Assembly (NCBI GenBank): GCA_024449915.1
Contig: JAMZAV010001434.1
Span: forward strand, 1 to 64,000
DNA: 64,000 nucleotides
From: Sweltsa coloradensis
Taxonomy: Eukaryota > Arthropoda > Insecta > Plecoptera > Chloroperlidae
Reading direction: 5' to 3'
A program made the position numbers and the translations under genes. This document shows positions 19,370 through 32,681 of the stretch, piece after piece; the first letter of the stretch is position 1, and the number at the start of each line of letters is the position of its first letter. The notes under the pieces were generated by a model. It made no database searches. It saw nothing but the letters and a program-made list of their open reading frames with translations, and had not been told where the DNA came from.

Positions 19370-22179
19370 GCTGCTGCTACTACTCTCATTTGTTGTCGAA
19401 TGTTGTTCAGATATTAGTTCTGGTCGATCAATAGCACCGCAGCATCCAAACTATCGCCAAGGTGCTTGCACATCTGAGGACAAAAGTAAAGCAATGACAT
19501 CTAATCTACTGGTACATGTAGGCCCTACTATATCACGTCTTCTCTAGCAACAGTTATATCCACAGCGATACAAACAACGACCTCAACAGTATGGTGGTGG
19601 CAGTTTTCCATCATTGTAATCCAGCTGGGATACCAACTGCGGGGGACAGCGATATCCAACGTTTCCAATAGTACTCATCGTGCGACACCTAGCGATGCCA
19701 GCTGCAGTACCAACTGCAATTGTAACTGCTGCACTATCACTAGTACGATTGCAACTTTCACAATTATTATGCGTGATTATAATAATTACTGTGAAACAAG
19801 AATAACACGCGCATACAGTTGGACAGAAGAGTGCAGCATAGAAGCTTTGCTCTGTACATCATCACAACAAGTATCATTAACATCTTCAAGTAAGCCTATC
19901 ACTATGCTGAGAACCTGGATCCTACCCAATCTTCACCCTGTCAAGCGTCAACTGAGAAGAAGCTGATTGTATTGCGGCCTCTTGCGGTCTTTGTTAAAAC
20001 TTGTAAACGTCAACCATTTATAAATATTAAATATTCATGTATAGGGCCTCCTAGTAAATTGGGTGGGCACACAGTGACACGAAGTAGACCAGATTTTTCC
20101 ACATTCCATGAATGTCCACGCGGTTATAAAATGCCAGAGCCATAGATGGACAGTTCATTACATGTATGTACCTAGCCAATGGATAGGATTTACATTTGCA
20201 TTGTGCACAATAGAGCCGCATGCCAACATTCAATGGCTGACTTCACTTAGCTAGTGGATTGTACCGAATCAATGTGTCTTTTGCGCTGGGCGTATGAAAT
20301 TGCTTGTAAGCGAAGTCAGCGGAGATATTTTCTTTTTCTGCGACTTCATTTCAGTTTGATGATTAGCAGGGTGTCGTATTCTGCAAGTAGCCCTAGCGTA
20401 CAGTATGTAGACAGATGTCAGTGAGCTCAATACTCACCAGCTGCTACTTCTCATTTGTTGTCGAATGACGTTCAGACATTGGTGCTGGTCGAACAACAGC
20501 ACTGCAGCATCTTCACTGTCACGAAGGCACGCACATATCTGAGGACAAAAGTAAAGCAATGACATCTAATCTACTAGTACATGTAGGCCCTACTATATCA
20601 CGTCTTCTCAGCAACAGTTATATCCACAGCGATACAAACAACGACCTCAACTATGGTGGTGGCAGTTTTCCATCATTGTAATCCAGCTGGGATACCAACT
20701 GCGGGGGACAGCGATAGCCAACGTTTCCAATAGTACTAATCGTGCGACACCAGCGATGCCAGCTGCAGTACCAACTGCAATTGTAACTGCTGCACTATCA
20801 CTAGTACGATTGCTACTTCACAATTATTATGCGTGATTATAATAATTATTGTGAAACAAGAATAACACGCGCTTTACAGTTGGACGGAAGAGTGCAGCAT
20901 AATAGCTTTGCTCTGTACATCATCACAACTAGTAGAGGAGTAAAAAATATTGAAATTTCACTTTAGGTGCACAAAACCGTATAACAAGCTGAAATTTAAC
21001 CAAGTGTTCTCAACACCCTGATTAAACTACTGTGCAAAATTACCCGAAATCACTTTAGCGGAAAAGGGTTTTAAAAATGGCAAACGGGTAACTTCTCAAA
21101 AAAAGGGGAAGTTTTGTAACATCATTAGGAATAGCTGGAAGTTGATCGTCTGGAAAAAAACTGCACACACCTTGTTTTTAACACTACTTTTTAATATCCA
21201 TAAACGTAATAAAAGGCAAAGACCAAAAATTTTTAATTTTGTATAGTCTGTTTTACACATAAATAGACCCGAAATGTATTTTTAAACCGTTTCGCAATTT
21301 TTTCAATCTCATTTTTCAGACGAAATATGTAGAATTATTTAAAAAATATCCAGAAATAGAGTCATCTATGTGTCTGCTTCGATAAAAGAAAACTGAAGCC
21401 TTTGAAAAACGTTCTTTTAAAAACATTGATTTGTATGCTCGAAGCCGTGTATGCTTAATTGTCCACTTTTCCCGCCAAAAAAAGTAACATAGCTAAATTT
21501 TAATGTTGAATCATTATATACCACGCCAACTAGTAACATATGTTTTAAAATCCACAAATCCAAACCCCTTTTTTATAAGACATTAGTTAGAATATCATAG
21601 AAACCTGTTCAAAAATAAAATGGAACCCTACAAAAAAAATCACAAAATATGCGCTGTACTACTCGTTCTTACATAGAAAATCAGCATCACATGGGCTACA
21701 TACAAATTTATACACTCCTCAACCAATTCATTAAATTGTTAAAAGCCTTACTAAAAAGGCTTAAAATGCTTTTAATGGGTAACTTCAATGATTTATGGAG
21801 GACAAAAACAATATTGAAATTTTCACTTTAGGTGCACAAACCGTATAAACACGCTTATTTTATAACCAAACCTTTCTTAGGCCCTCACAAATGTGTGGGG
21901 CAAAAGTATTCGAAATCACTTTAGCGGAAAAGGTAAAAAAAAAAAAAAAAAAAATGGGTAAAAACGACAAGAAGTGAAAAAATATATTTTAGCTCACTAT
22001 TTCTTCCAATTTTTCTTTAGAAAACTCCCTTTTATACAATAAACAATATTCACATTGTGGACCGAACGTAAGTAATAAGTATATGAAATTAAATCTATTA
22101 TTACATATTATTATATAGTATGCCAGAAAATAAAATGGGTCATATATAGAAAGAAAATAGATTGAAATTTTTGCTTAAG

Positions 22180-22766
22180 CTTAAGTCCCGCCGCGTTGTT
22201 GGATGAGCGTAATGGTGCATTGAGCTGCCATGTGTTACGCGGATTTTCTGTTGTTCTGTGAAAAAATCATTACTTAGTCGAAGATTGTTTTTAATTAAAT
22301 AAAATTAAATAAAAAAATAACTTAATTTTTTTAATTAATCGTAATTTTTAACAAAGAAAAAAACGTAAAATTGCAATTTTCATAAGAATAAATATTCGAT
22401 TGCGCTCAAATTAACACGAATATATTAATTCATGAAATTAAGGTTCTGTGAAAAAATAATTACAATCGGTTAAAGCATGTAGGTGTTATAAGTCAAAGAA
22501 AGTTTTTAAAAATCGAAAAAAAAATCGTAAAATTGCGTTTTTTTTGAGAAAAAATTTTCCGATTGCGCTCAAAAACGTGGTAGTTCTAAGTTCAGAGATT
22601 TCGAAGGCCTCCATGAAATTTCATCTTAATCGGAGTATCGGTTTTTCCGGAATCGTGCTAACAAACAGACAAAAATACAGAAAGATAAAAAAAAAAAACA
22701 TTCTGGATTTTTTTCTCCAGTGTAGTGAAATGGAATCTTCGCTTCTCTCGCTACGCTCATCCAACT
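22180..22766 (-). mobile_element. Helitron-like element, copy 3, inside the 5-kb transposon
   Basis: It carries the family ends CTTAAGTCCCGCCGCGTTGT at 22180 and CTCGCTACGCTCATCCAAC near 22766, in the orientation of copy 1. The extreme CTAGGAAAACG is missing. It is internally shorter than copies 1 and 2. Confidence 0.6.
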
Positions 22767-23869
22767 ACTACATGGTCAAACTTCTTTGTTTAAATAAAAA
22801 TAAAACCTCAGATGTGATTTTCGTAGCTTTGTATTTTTGGATTACTCCATACCGGTTGTACTGCTGAAATGATCCCGCCTTTTTCTTATGTATATGAAAC
22901 GTTTAGTAAAATTATGTCGGATTTACACATATCCTTTTGATTAATATAATTAAGACTATGAAAGTATCAACATGGTAAATTGGTCGGCCTAATGTTGAAG
23001 TTTTAGAGCTGTGCTGTGTGTTATTTTAATGTTGCTGTGTGCTAAAATAGTTTTAAAATATTCATATGTATTGTGATTTTTAATGGCGATAACATAGTTA
23101 ATAACACTTACAGCACAATATGTATTTCTAAACACAAATAATTACCTAAATTTTTATGACATTGTCCAGTTGTTCAGCTCCTTACCCGTTTGGCTTCAAA
23201 TAATACATGCACACAACGCATAAAAAAATTGACTCGACTGTACGATCCACCTACGTTATGGATTGCTCATCTCTTCTGTGTTTACAGATCTTACTACCCG
23301 GTACCAATGCAATAAGCATACAAATTTTTTTACGCGTGTTTAATCGAGCCCCTCCACTGAAATATGTGTGGTATATCGTTCCTTAAATGCATCTTCCATT
23401 CGTGTTATCAAGCGTTATCTGCTCCAACATACTTAAACTTAATGATCGTACGCTCAACTCTACTCAAGTTATTGATTTTTGTTATTAATACAAAAATGAA
23501 TTGGTGTAAGGGTGCAAGAGCTTTATAAAGGTTAATATCAGTTCAGTCCTGTTAGATATTTCGAACAGGACAGTTCGTTTAGGATTTCATAACTCGGTGC
23601 CAGATTATTGTGTTAATTAACTAATTTTGTGGAAGTTTTATTGTAGTTTACAAATGGTTGTGCCTGTTGTTTTACTATTTTCTTGTAATGTAAAACATTC
23701 AAAATCGTACAAAATAACCTGGAAATGGGTGAGTACTGACTGCAATGTACAATAATATACGACTAATATAAATTATACATTTAACACACAAAACTCACAC
23801 AACCGCCACATTTATTAAAATAGGTGACGACGATTTGCAATCTCTTCGGCGAAAGAATATATTATTATA

Positions 23870-24905
23870 TCAACATTTCACAGATCTACCGCGTGTGTTA
23901 TTTGTGATGGCAAGGAAGACCCATTAAGTTCCACAGAATGTAAAACAATTTGACTAAGAAAATGCTTTGTTACACTTATAAAATCGTTTGAAGATAGCAG
24001 GACGATGTGGCTATTAAAGTTCTAAAATACCGCAAAAGTACAGTTGAGAGTTTCCTATACAAATTTCACCAAAAATGTTTAACTGTTTATACAGACTCTC
24101 GCAAACGTGAAAGAGCAAAAAAAACGCTTATCGGAAGAAGGCACTACGTACAATGTACCAACTGAATCTAAACGCCTTGCTAGGAACTAATCACTTAAAT
24201 TTGATTGGAATATCAACTCTTTCATTTGTGGCGAGGAAGAAGATAAATTTAAAGAAGGGCGTACGTTTTCACTTGTCGACATGAATCCTGTTGGAGTCAG
24301 AGAGTCTGTTTTGCAAGCCGCATTAAATAGAGGTGATCAAAATATAAGCAAACGAATTTCATTTGAAAGCGATCTCTTCGCTGTAAACGCGAGGTATCAT
24401 CGAAACTGTTATCAAAATAACAAAGCAGAAGAAACGTGAAATCCGCAAATTACGATCAAACCATTTAACAAAACATGACCAAGCCGCAGACTTTATTTTG
24501 GGATTCTTGCGAAGACTCGATTGAAAACGGAAAAATAATACAGCTCCCTGAAGTTTATGAAAATATGTACATTCAATTTTTAAATGAAGCTAGAGTTGTC
24601 ACTGAGATATCAAATGCATGCCGTCCTTTTGCCATTTAAATAAAAATTCAGAAAGTATTCGAACCATGTTGTGTTTCATTCTCAGCCAGGACCTTTATCC
24701 GGAATCATGAGGGACCCTGTGTAATGGAAAAGTTGAAATATTTTTTTCTGTACTTGTAGAACAAAGTTCTTGTGCACTGATTCCGATAAATGCCCCTGCT
24801 ATCGAAATGGACTGGATTGTACAGATATTTGCCGATGTAATAGAGACTGTTACAATGTGTTCAATTTTCAAGACAAATCTTATATCACTAATGATGACCA
24901 AATCT
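23870..24905 (+). pseudogene. Decayed transposon ORF: Cys-finger N-terminus and CXC-type C-terminus
   Basis: Fragments of one protein can be followed in shifting frames: STACVICDGKED (about 23887), FDWNINSFICGEEED (about 24198), GVRESVLQAALNRGD, then ARYHRNCYQNN (about 24390), a clean 54-codon piece from 24474 (FWDSCEDSIENGKIIQLPEV, NEARVVTEISNACRPFA), and a Cys-rich end KCPCYRNGLDCTDICRCNRD (about 24788-24850). The FDW..FCG, YHxxCY and terminal CxC...CxxxCxC order matches a large uncharacterised family of repeat-encoded proteins in invertebrates, with a tesmin/CXC-like end; this is from memory of the pattern, not a search. Several stops and frameshifts make it non-functional, though small introns could explain some. 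It sits centrally between the long inverted repeats, as a transposon gene should. Confidence 0.6.
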
Positions 24906-26706
24906 AAGGTAAAGCGGTAATGAAATGGATTCTACGAAATCATCCAAATATAAGTTAATGTTCATAACTTTTTTTCTTTCTTCCTAGGACTATTATATTC
25001 GGGCAGTGTTACCACGGCGTTAACCTAAAAAAAACTGACGTGATTTCGCGAGTGTTCGTACGACTTTGCACTAAAGAAACCATAAATCATTGAACTCGCC
25101 CATTATAAGCCTATTTAGCCTTTTTAGCCTTTTTAGTCTGTATAAGGCTATTAATAATTAAATGAATTGTTGAGAGAATGTATAAATTGTATGTTGTCAT
25201 GTGATTCTGTTTTTTTTATGTAAAGAACGAGTACAGCGCATATTTTGTGATTATTTTGTAGGGTTCCATTTTATTTTGAACAGGTTCTATGATATTCTAA
25301 CTAATGTCTAATATAAAAGGGTGGATTTGTGGAGTTTTAAAACATATGTTACTAGTTGGCGTGGTATATAATGGTTCAACATTCAATTTAGCTATGTAGC
25401 TATGTTTATATTTTGGCGGGGAAAAGTGGACAATAAAGCATACGCGGCTTCGAGCATACAATCAATGTTTTTAAAAGAACGTTTTTCAAAGCTTCAATTT
25501 TTTTATCGAAGCAGACACATAGATGACTATAATGCTGGATAAGTTTCAAATAATTCTACATATTTCGTCTGAAGAATGAAATTGAAATATTGTGAAACGG
25601 TTCAAAAATGCATTTTGGGGTCTATTTAAGTATAAAACAGACTATAAAATTAAAATTGTTGGTCTTTGCCTTTTATTACGTTTATGGATATTAAAAAGGA
25701 GTGTTAAAAACAAGGTATGTGCAGTTTTGTCCAGACGATCAGCTTTCAGCTATTCCTTAATGATGTTACAAAACTTCCCCTTTTTTGAAAAGTTACCCGT
25801 TTGCCATTTTTTTAAACCCTTTTCCGCTAAAGTGATTTTGGGTAATTTGCACAGTAGTTTAATCAGGGTGTTGAGAACACTTGGTTAAATTTTCAGCTTG
25901 TTATACGGTTTGTGCACCTAACTTCTTTATTTGAAGAGCTAGAGCAAATTCGTTACAGGCCTATAGTATCATAAACGTCTTCATGTAGGCCTATCACTAT
26001 GCTGAGAACCTGGATCCTACCCAATCTTCACCCTGTCAAGCGTCAACTGAGAAGAAGCTGATTGTATTGCGGCCTCGTGCGGTCTTTGTTAAAACTTGTA
26101 AACGTTATCCATTTATAAATATTAAATATTCATGTATAGGGCCTACTAGTAAATTGGGTGGGCACACAGTGACAAAGAGTAGACCAGATTTTTCCACATT
26201 CCTTGAATGTCCACGCAGTTATAAAATGCCAGTAGTGCCACAGATGGATAGTTCATTACATGTACCTAGCCAATGGGGAGGATTTACATTTGCATTGTGC
26301 ACAATAGAGCCGCATGCCAACATTCAATGGCTGACTTTGCTTAGCTAGTGGACTGTACTGAATCAATGTGCCTTTTGCACTGGGCATATGAAATTGCTTG
26401 TAAGTTGTAAGCAAAGTCAGCGTAGATATTTTCTGCTGACTTTGCTTGCAAGCAATTTTAAAGCTGGTGAATATTGGCACTCACTTGTGCACCGACTTCA
26501 TTTCAGTTTGATGACTGACAGGGTGTCACATTTGGCAAGTAGCCCTAGCCTACAGTATGTAGACAGATGTCAGTGAGTTCAAAACTCACCAGCTGCTACT
26601 TCTCATTTGATGTGGTTGTCCTGGCATTGGGTTTGGTCGATCAATAGCTCCGCAGCATTCAAAATATCATGGAGGCACACAGATATCTGAGGACAAAAGT
26701 AAAGCA

Positions 26707-27090
26707 ATGACATCTAATCTACTAGTACATGAAGGCCCTACTATATCACGTCTTCTCAAGCAACAGTTATATCTACAGCGATACAAACAACGACCTCAAC
26801 TATGGTGGTGGCAGTTTTCCATCATTGTAATCCAGCTGGAATACCAACTGCCGGGGACAGCGATATCCAACGTTTCCAATAGTACTCATCGTGCGACACC
26901 TAGCGATGCCAGCTGCAGTACCAACTGCAATTGTAACTGCTGCACTATCGCTAGTACGATTGCAACTTTCACAATTATTACGCGTGATTATAATAATTAT
27001 TGTGAAACAAGAATAACACGCGCATACAGTTGGACGGAAGAGTGCAGCATAATAGCTTTGCTCTGTACATCATCACAACTAGTATCATAA
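26707..27090 (+). other. 127-codon open frame of the tandem unit (representative)
   Basis: The frame beginning MTSNLLVHEGPTISRLLKQQ and containing CSTNCNCNCC is identical in the units at 26707 and 27773. It is open in those at 29879 (start codon lost) and 30926 (one change, longer upstream). In the unit at 19494 it is stopped by TAG after 17 codons, and in those at 20559 and 28819 it is frameshifted by loss of an A. The translation has no recognisable family, and its Ser/Thr/Asn/Cys content follows the base composition. I think it is not a protein gene, but four of seven copies stay open. Confidence 0.25.
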
Positions 27091-30000
27091 TCGTCTTCAT
27101 GTAGGCCTATCACTATGCTGAGAACCTGGTTCCTGCCCAATCTTCACCCTGTCAAGCGTCAACTGAAAAGAAGCTGATTGTATTGCGGCATTTGCAGTCT
27201 TTGTTAAAACTTGTAAACGTCAACCATTTATAAATATTAAATATTTATGTATAGGGCCTACTAGTAAATTTGGGTGGGCACACAGTGACAAAAAGTAGAC
27301 CAGATTTTTCCACATTCCTTGAATGTCCACGCGGTTATAAAATGCCAGTAGTAGTTCCATAGATGGACAGTTCATTACATGTACCTAGCCAATGGGGAGG
27401 ATTTACATTTGTATTGTGCACAATAGAGCCGCATGCCAACATTCAATGGCTGACTTCACTTAGCTAGTGGACTATACTGAATCAATGTGCCTTTTTGCTG
27501 GCATATAATGCTTGCAAGCAATTTTAAAGCTGGTGAATATTGGCACTCATTTGTGCACCGACTTCATTTCAGTTTGATGACTGACAGGGTGTCACATTTG
27601 GCAAGTAGCCCTAGCCTACAGTATGTAGACAGATGTCAGTGAGTTCAAAACTCACCAGCTGCTACTTCTCATATGATGTGGTTGTCCTGGCATTGGGTTT
27701 GGTCGATCAATAGCTCCGCAGCATTCAAAATATCATGGAGGCACACAGATATCTGAGGACAAAAGTAAAGCAATGACATCTAATCTACTAGTACATGAAG
27801 GCCCTACTATATCACGTCTTCTCAAGCAACAGTTATATCTACAGCGATACAAACAACGACCTCAACTATGGTGGTGGCAGTTTTCCATCATTGTAATCCA
27901 GCTGGAATACCAACTGCCGGGGACAGCGATATCCAACGTTTCCAATAGTACTCATCGTGCGACACCTAGCGATGCCAGCTGCAGTACCAACTGCAATTGT
28001 AACTGCTGCACTATCGCTAGTACGATTGCAACTTTCACAATTATTACGCGTGATTATAATAATTATTGTGAAACAAGAATAACACGCGCATACAGTTGGA
28101 CGGAAGAGTGCAGCATAATAGCTTTGCTCTGTACATCATCACAACTAGTATCATAAACGTCTTCATGTAGGCCTATCACTATGCTGAGAACCTGGTTCCT
28201 GCCCAATCTTCACCCTGTCAAGCGTCAACTGAAAAGAAGCTGATTGTATTGCGGCATTTGGTCTTTGTTAAAACTTTAAACGTCAACCATTTATAAATAT
28301 TAAATATTTATGTATAGGGCCTACTAGTAAATTGGTTGGGGCACACAGTGACAAAAAGTAGACCAGATTTTTCCACATTCCTTTGCCACGCGGTTATAAA
28401 ATGCCAGTAGTTCCATAGATGGACATTATTACATTCTCCATGGGGCAGCAATGGAGTTACATTTGTATTGTGCACAATAGAGCCGCATGCCAACATTCAA
28501 TGGTGCTTCACTTAGCTAGTGGACTGTACTGAATCAAGCCTTTGTGCACTGGGCATATGAAATTGCTTGAAGCAATTTTAAAGCTGGTGAATATTGGCAC
28601 TCATTTGTGCACCGACTTCATTCAGTTTGATGACTGACAGGGTGTCACATTTGGCAAAGTAGCCTGACTACAGTATGAGACAGATTCATGAGTAAAACTC
28701 ACAGCTGCTACTTCTCATATGATGTGGTTGTCCTGGCATTGGGTTTGGTCGATCAATAGCTCCGCAGCATTCAAAATATCATGGAGGCACACAGATATCT
28801 GAGGACAAAAGTAAAGCAATGACATCTAATCTACTAGTACATGTAGGCCCTACTATATCACGTCTTCTCAGCAACAGTTATATCCACAGCGATACAAACA
28901 ACGACCTCAACTATGGTGGTGGCAGTTTTCCATCATTGTAATCCAGCTGGGATACCAACTGCGGGGGACAGCGATAGCCAACGTTTCCAATAGTACTCAT
29001 CGTCCCGACACCTAGCGATGCCAGCTGCAGTACCAACTGCAATTGTAAATGCTGCACTATCACTAGTACGATTGCAACTTTCACAATTATTACGCGTGAT
29101 TATAATAATTATTGTGAAACAAGAATAACACGCGCATACAGTTGGACGGAAGAGTGCAGCATAATAGCTTTGCTCTGTACATCATCACAAACTAGTATAT
29201 CATAATCGTCTTCATGTAGGCCTATCACTATGCTGAGAACCTGGTTCCTGCCCAATCTTCACCCTGTCAAGCGTCAACTGAAAAGAAGCTGATTGTATTG
29301 CGGCATTTGCAGTCTTTGTTAAAACTTGTAAACGTCAACCATTTATAAATATTAAATATTTATGTATAGGGCCTACTAGTAAATTTGGGTGGGCACACAG
29401 TGACAAAAAGTAGACCAGATTTTTCCACATTCCTTGAATGTCCACGCGGTTATAAAATGCCAGTAGTTCCATAGATGGACAGTTCATTACATGTACCTAG
29501 CCAATGGGGAGGATTTACATTTGTATTGTGCACAATAGAGCCGCATGCCAACATTCAATGGCTGACTTCACTGAGCTAGTGGACTGTACTGAATCAATGT
29601 GCCTTTTGCACTGGGCGTATGAAATTGCTTGTAAGCAAAGTCAGCTGAGATATTTTCTTTTTCTGCAACTTCATTTCAGTTTGATGATTAGCAGGATGTC
29701 ACATTCGGCAAGTAGCCCTAGCGTACAGTATGTAGACAGATGTCAGTGAGTTCAAAACTCACCAGCTGCTACTTCTCATTTGATGTAGTTGTCTTAGCAT
29801 TGGTTCTGGTCGATCAATAGCTCCGCAGCATTCAAAATATCACGGAGGCACACAGATATCTGAGGACAAAAGTAAAGATTGACATCTAATCTACTAGTAC
29901 ATGAAGGCCCTACTATATCACGTCTTCTCAAGCAACAGTTATATCCACAGCGATACAAACAACGACCTCAACTATGGTGGTGGCAGTTTTCCATCATTGT

Positions 30001-31835
30001 AATCCAGCTGGAATACCAACTGCCGGGGACAGCGATATCCAACGTTTCCAATAGTACTCATCGTGCGACACCTAGCGATGCCAGCTGCAGTACCAACTGC
30101 AATTGTAACTGCTGCACTATCACTAGTACGATTGCAACTTTCACAATTATTATGCGTGATTATAATAATTATTGTGAAACAAGAATAACACGCGCATACA
30201 GTTGGACGGAAGAGTGCAGCATAATAGCTTTGCTCTGTACATCATCACAACTAGTATCATAAACGTCTTCATGTAGGCCTATCACTATGCTGAGAACCTG
30301 GATCCTACCCAATCTTCACCCTGTCAAGCGTCAACTGAGAAGAAGCTGATTGTATTGCGGCCTCTTGCAGTCTTTGTTAAAACTTGTAAATGTTAACCAT
30401 TTATAAATATTAAATATTCATGTTATTAAATTGGGTGGGTACACAGTGACAAAAAGTAGACCAGATTTTTCTGTATTCCCAGAATGGTTTAAAAATGTCA
30501 GTACTGCCCTAGATGGATAGTTCATTATCCTTGCATGTAGCTAATTTGGGGAGGATTTATATTTTGTATTGTGCACATTAGAGCCGCATGCCAACATTCA
30601 ATGGCTGACTTGCATAGTTAGTGGACTGTACCGAATCAATGTGCCTTTTGCGCTGGACATATGAAATTGCTTGTAAGCGAAGTCAGCGGAGATATTTTCT
30701 TTTTCTGGGACTTCATTTCAGTTTGATGATTGGCAGGGTGTCGTATTCTGCAAGTGGCCCTAGCCTACAGTATATGTAGACAGATGTCAGTGAGTCCAAA
30801 ACTCACCAGCTGCTAATTCTCATTTGTTGTCGAATGACGTTCAGACATTGGTGCTGGTCGATAATAGCACTGCAGCATCTTCACTGTCACCGAGGCACTT
30901 GCATTCTGAGGACAAAGGTAAAGCAATGACATCTAATCTACTAGTACATGAAGGCCCTACTATATCACGTCTTCTCAAGCAACAGTTATATCCACAGCGA
31001 TACAAACAACGACCTCAACTATGGTGGTGGCAGTTTTCCATCATTGTAATCCAGCTGGAATTCCAACTGCCGGGGACAGCGATATCCAACGTTTCCAATA
31101 GTACTCATCGTGCGACACCTAGCGATGCCAGCTGCAGTACCAACTGCAATTGTAACTGCTGCACTATCACTAGTACGATTGCAACTTTCACAATTATTAT
31201 GCGTGATTATAATAATTATTGTGAAACAAGAATAACACGCGCATACAGTTGGACGGAAGAGTGCAGCATAATAGCTTTGCTCTGTACATCATCACAACTA
31301 GTATCATAAACGTCTTCATGTAGGCCTATCACTATGCTGAGAACCTGGTTCCTGCCCAATCTTCACCCTGTCAAGCGTCAACTGAGAAGAAGCTGATTGT
31401 ATTGTGGCCTCGTGCGGTCTTTGTTAAAACTTGTAAATTGTAAACGTCAACCATTTATAAATATTAAATTTTCATATTCGAGTAAATTGGGTGGGTACAC
31501 AGTGACAAAAAGCGGACCAAATTTTTCCACATTCCTTGAATGTCCACGCAGTTTTTAAATGTCAATACTGCCCTAGATGGACAGTGCATTACATGTACCT
31601 AGCCAATGGGTAGGATTTACATAATTGTGCACAATAGAGCCACATGCCAACATTCAATGGCTGACTTTGCTTAGTTAGTGGACTGTAGTGAATAAATCGG
31701 GTTTTTGCGCTGGGCATGTATCTGTGCACAGACTTCATTTCAGTTTGATGATTAGCGGGGTGTCATATTCGGCAAGTAGCCCTAGCCTACAGTACTATAT
31801 GTAGACAGATGTCAGTGAGTTCAAAACTCACCCAA

Positions 31836-32365
31836 ATCTCCATGATTCCAGTTCTGTCTCAAGTGTTGTACTTGTAGGTTATGTGTAGGCATGAAGCTAG
31901 TGGTTCGATCCATACATTCCTCCATAGCAACCAATCAACCATAGTTACGCCTACCTGCAAAGTGGAAAGAAAGGCATGTACGGTGTACCTACGGATTAAC
32001 TAGGCCTAGATCTACCATGATGGCATAATAGGCCAAATGTGGGCACTTGAGTTGAAACAGATAAAAAATATTTGTCATAGTACTATCATTTAAGGTGTAC
32101 CCAATTTGTATTATTTATGAGGTTTTTTGCAAGTACATATTTCATTGTAGGCCTAAGCAAGAAGTGACCAAGAAAAGAATACAAGGAGGGTGCAAGCGGG
32201 AAAAACAAGACTGATATTTTGTTGTATTGACCCAAGGGTGGCATCAGATTAAAAAGGTTACCATGATCAAAGGAAATTGACCAAGGGTTTAAACACTTCA
32301 TAGAAGAGGGGGAGACATGGAGCACATTTCCTATGTCATGAAGATGGGAACACTCGCATAGAGTG
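31836..32365. other. Spacer after the array
   Basis: The last unit stops at about 31835 after TTCAAAACTCACC. The following DNA has no recognised gene. Confidence 0.4.
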
Positions 32366-32441
32366 CAGCCGTCCGCGGTGGCACGTATGGTCCTCAGCGT
32401 ATGGCTCTACGAGGACGAGGGTTCGAATCCCACAAGGCATG
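32366..32441 (+). mobile_element. tRNA-like SINE head, family 2
   Basis: GCCGTCCGCGGTGGCACG (box A region) and GAGGGTTCGAATCCCAC (box B) bracket a tRNA-length segment. The same ends occur on the minus strand at 59950-60030 (GCCGTCTGCGGTGGC and GCGGGTTCGAATCCCAC). The anticodon region does not fold properly, so I call a SINE head rather than a tRNA. Confidence 0.55.
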
Positions 32442-32681
32442 GAATTTTTGTAATCATCCTTCATCGTCTCAAATAGCTTTAAAGCATTAATAGACGTGTT
32501 AAGCAACAACAGGCGAGCAAAGAGTGCAAATAAAGGGAAATCTATGGAAGGAATACTTTGAGAACCGTTAACAAAGAAAACTTGACAAACCAACATCTTG
32601 GATAATAAATACAGAAGGAAAACATTTTGCGTATAGAAATGAAAACCGATTGGCATCTTGGGTGGTTGTAATCGTCTCCAT

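Larger units (their letters stand above)
20935..25963 (+). mobile_element. 5.0-kb DNA transposon with about 850-bp inverted repeats inserted in the array
   Basis: It interrupts a tandem unit at TAGTA, duplicated on both sides (20930-20934 and 25964-25968). The left arm 20937-21798 and right arm 25080-25925 are long imperfect inverted repeats with shared words GGTGCACAAA, CGAAATCACTTTAGCGGAAA, ATCCATAAACGTAATAAAAG and TTCAATGATTTATGG. The last 40 bp of the right side are not matched on the left. A second copy of the outer terminus begins at about 21805, so two related elements may be nested. A Helitron-like copy sits at 22180-22766. Coding remains are described separately. The superfamily is not determined. 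Confidence 0.75.
19370..31835 (+). repeat. Tandem array of seven 1.05-1.12 kb units, split by a transposon
   Basis: The landmark CAATGACATCTAATCTACT (or its variant) recurs with ATG at 19494, 20559, 26707, 27773, 28819, 29879 (ATG changed to TTG) and 30926. Spacings are 1065, 1114 (after removing the 5029-bp insertion and one target copy), 1066, 1046, 1060 and 1047 bp. All units share the order CAGCTGCTACTTCTCAT, AGCAACAGTTATATC, CCAACTGCAATTGTAACTGC, GCCTATCACTATGCTGAGAA and CCGCATGCCAACATTCAATG. Units 3 and 4 are nearly identical, so homogenisation is recent there. The unit at 28.2-28.7 kb has many small deletions. A related partial copy lies outside at about 39440-39500. Confidence 0.9.

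Noticed and set aside
20051..31309. Other frames in the tandem units
   Set aside because: They are broken by indels between units and have no signals.
19370..31835. CRISPR-like or rDNA array
   Set aside because: Units are about 1 kb without short repeat-spacer structure, no rRNA sequence is recognisable, and the context is eukaryotic.
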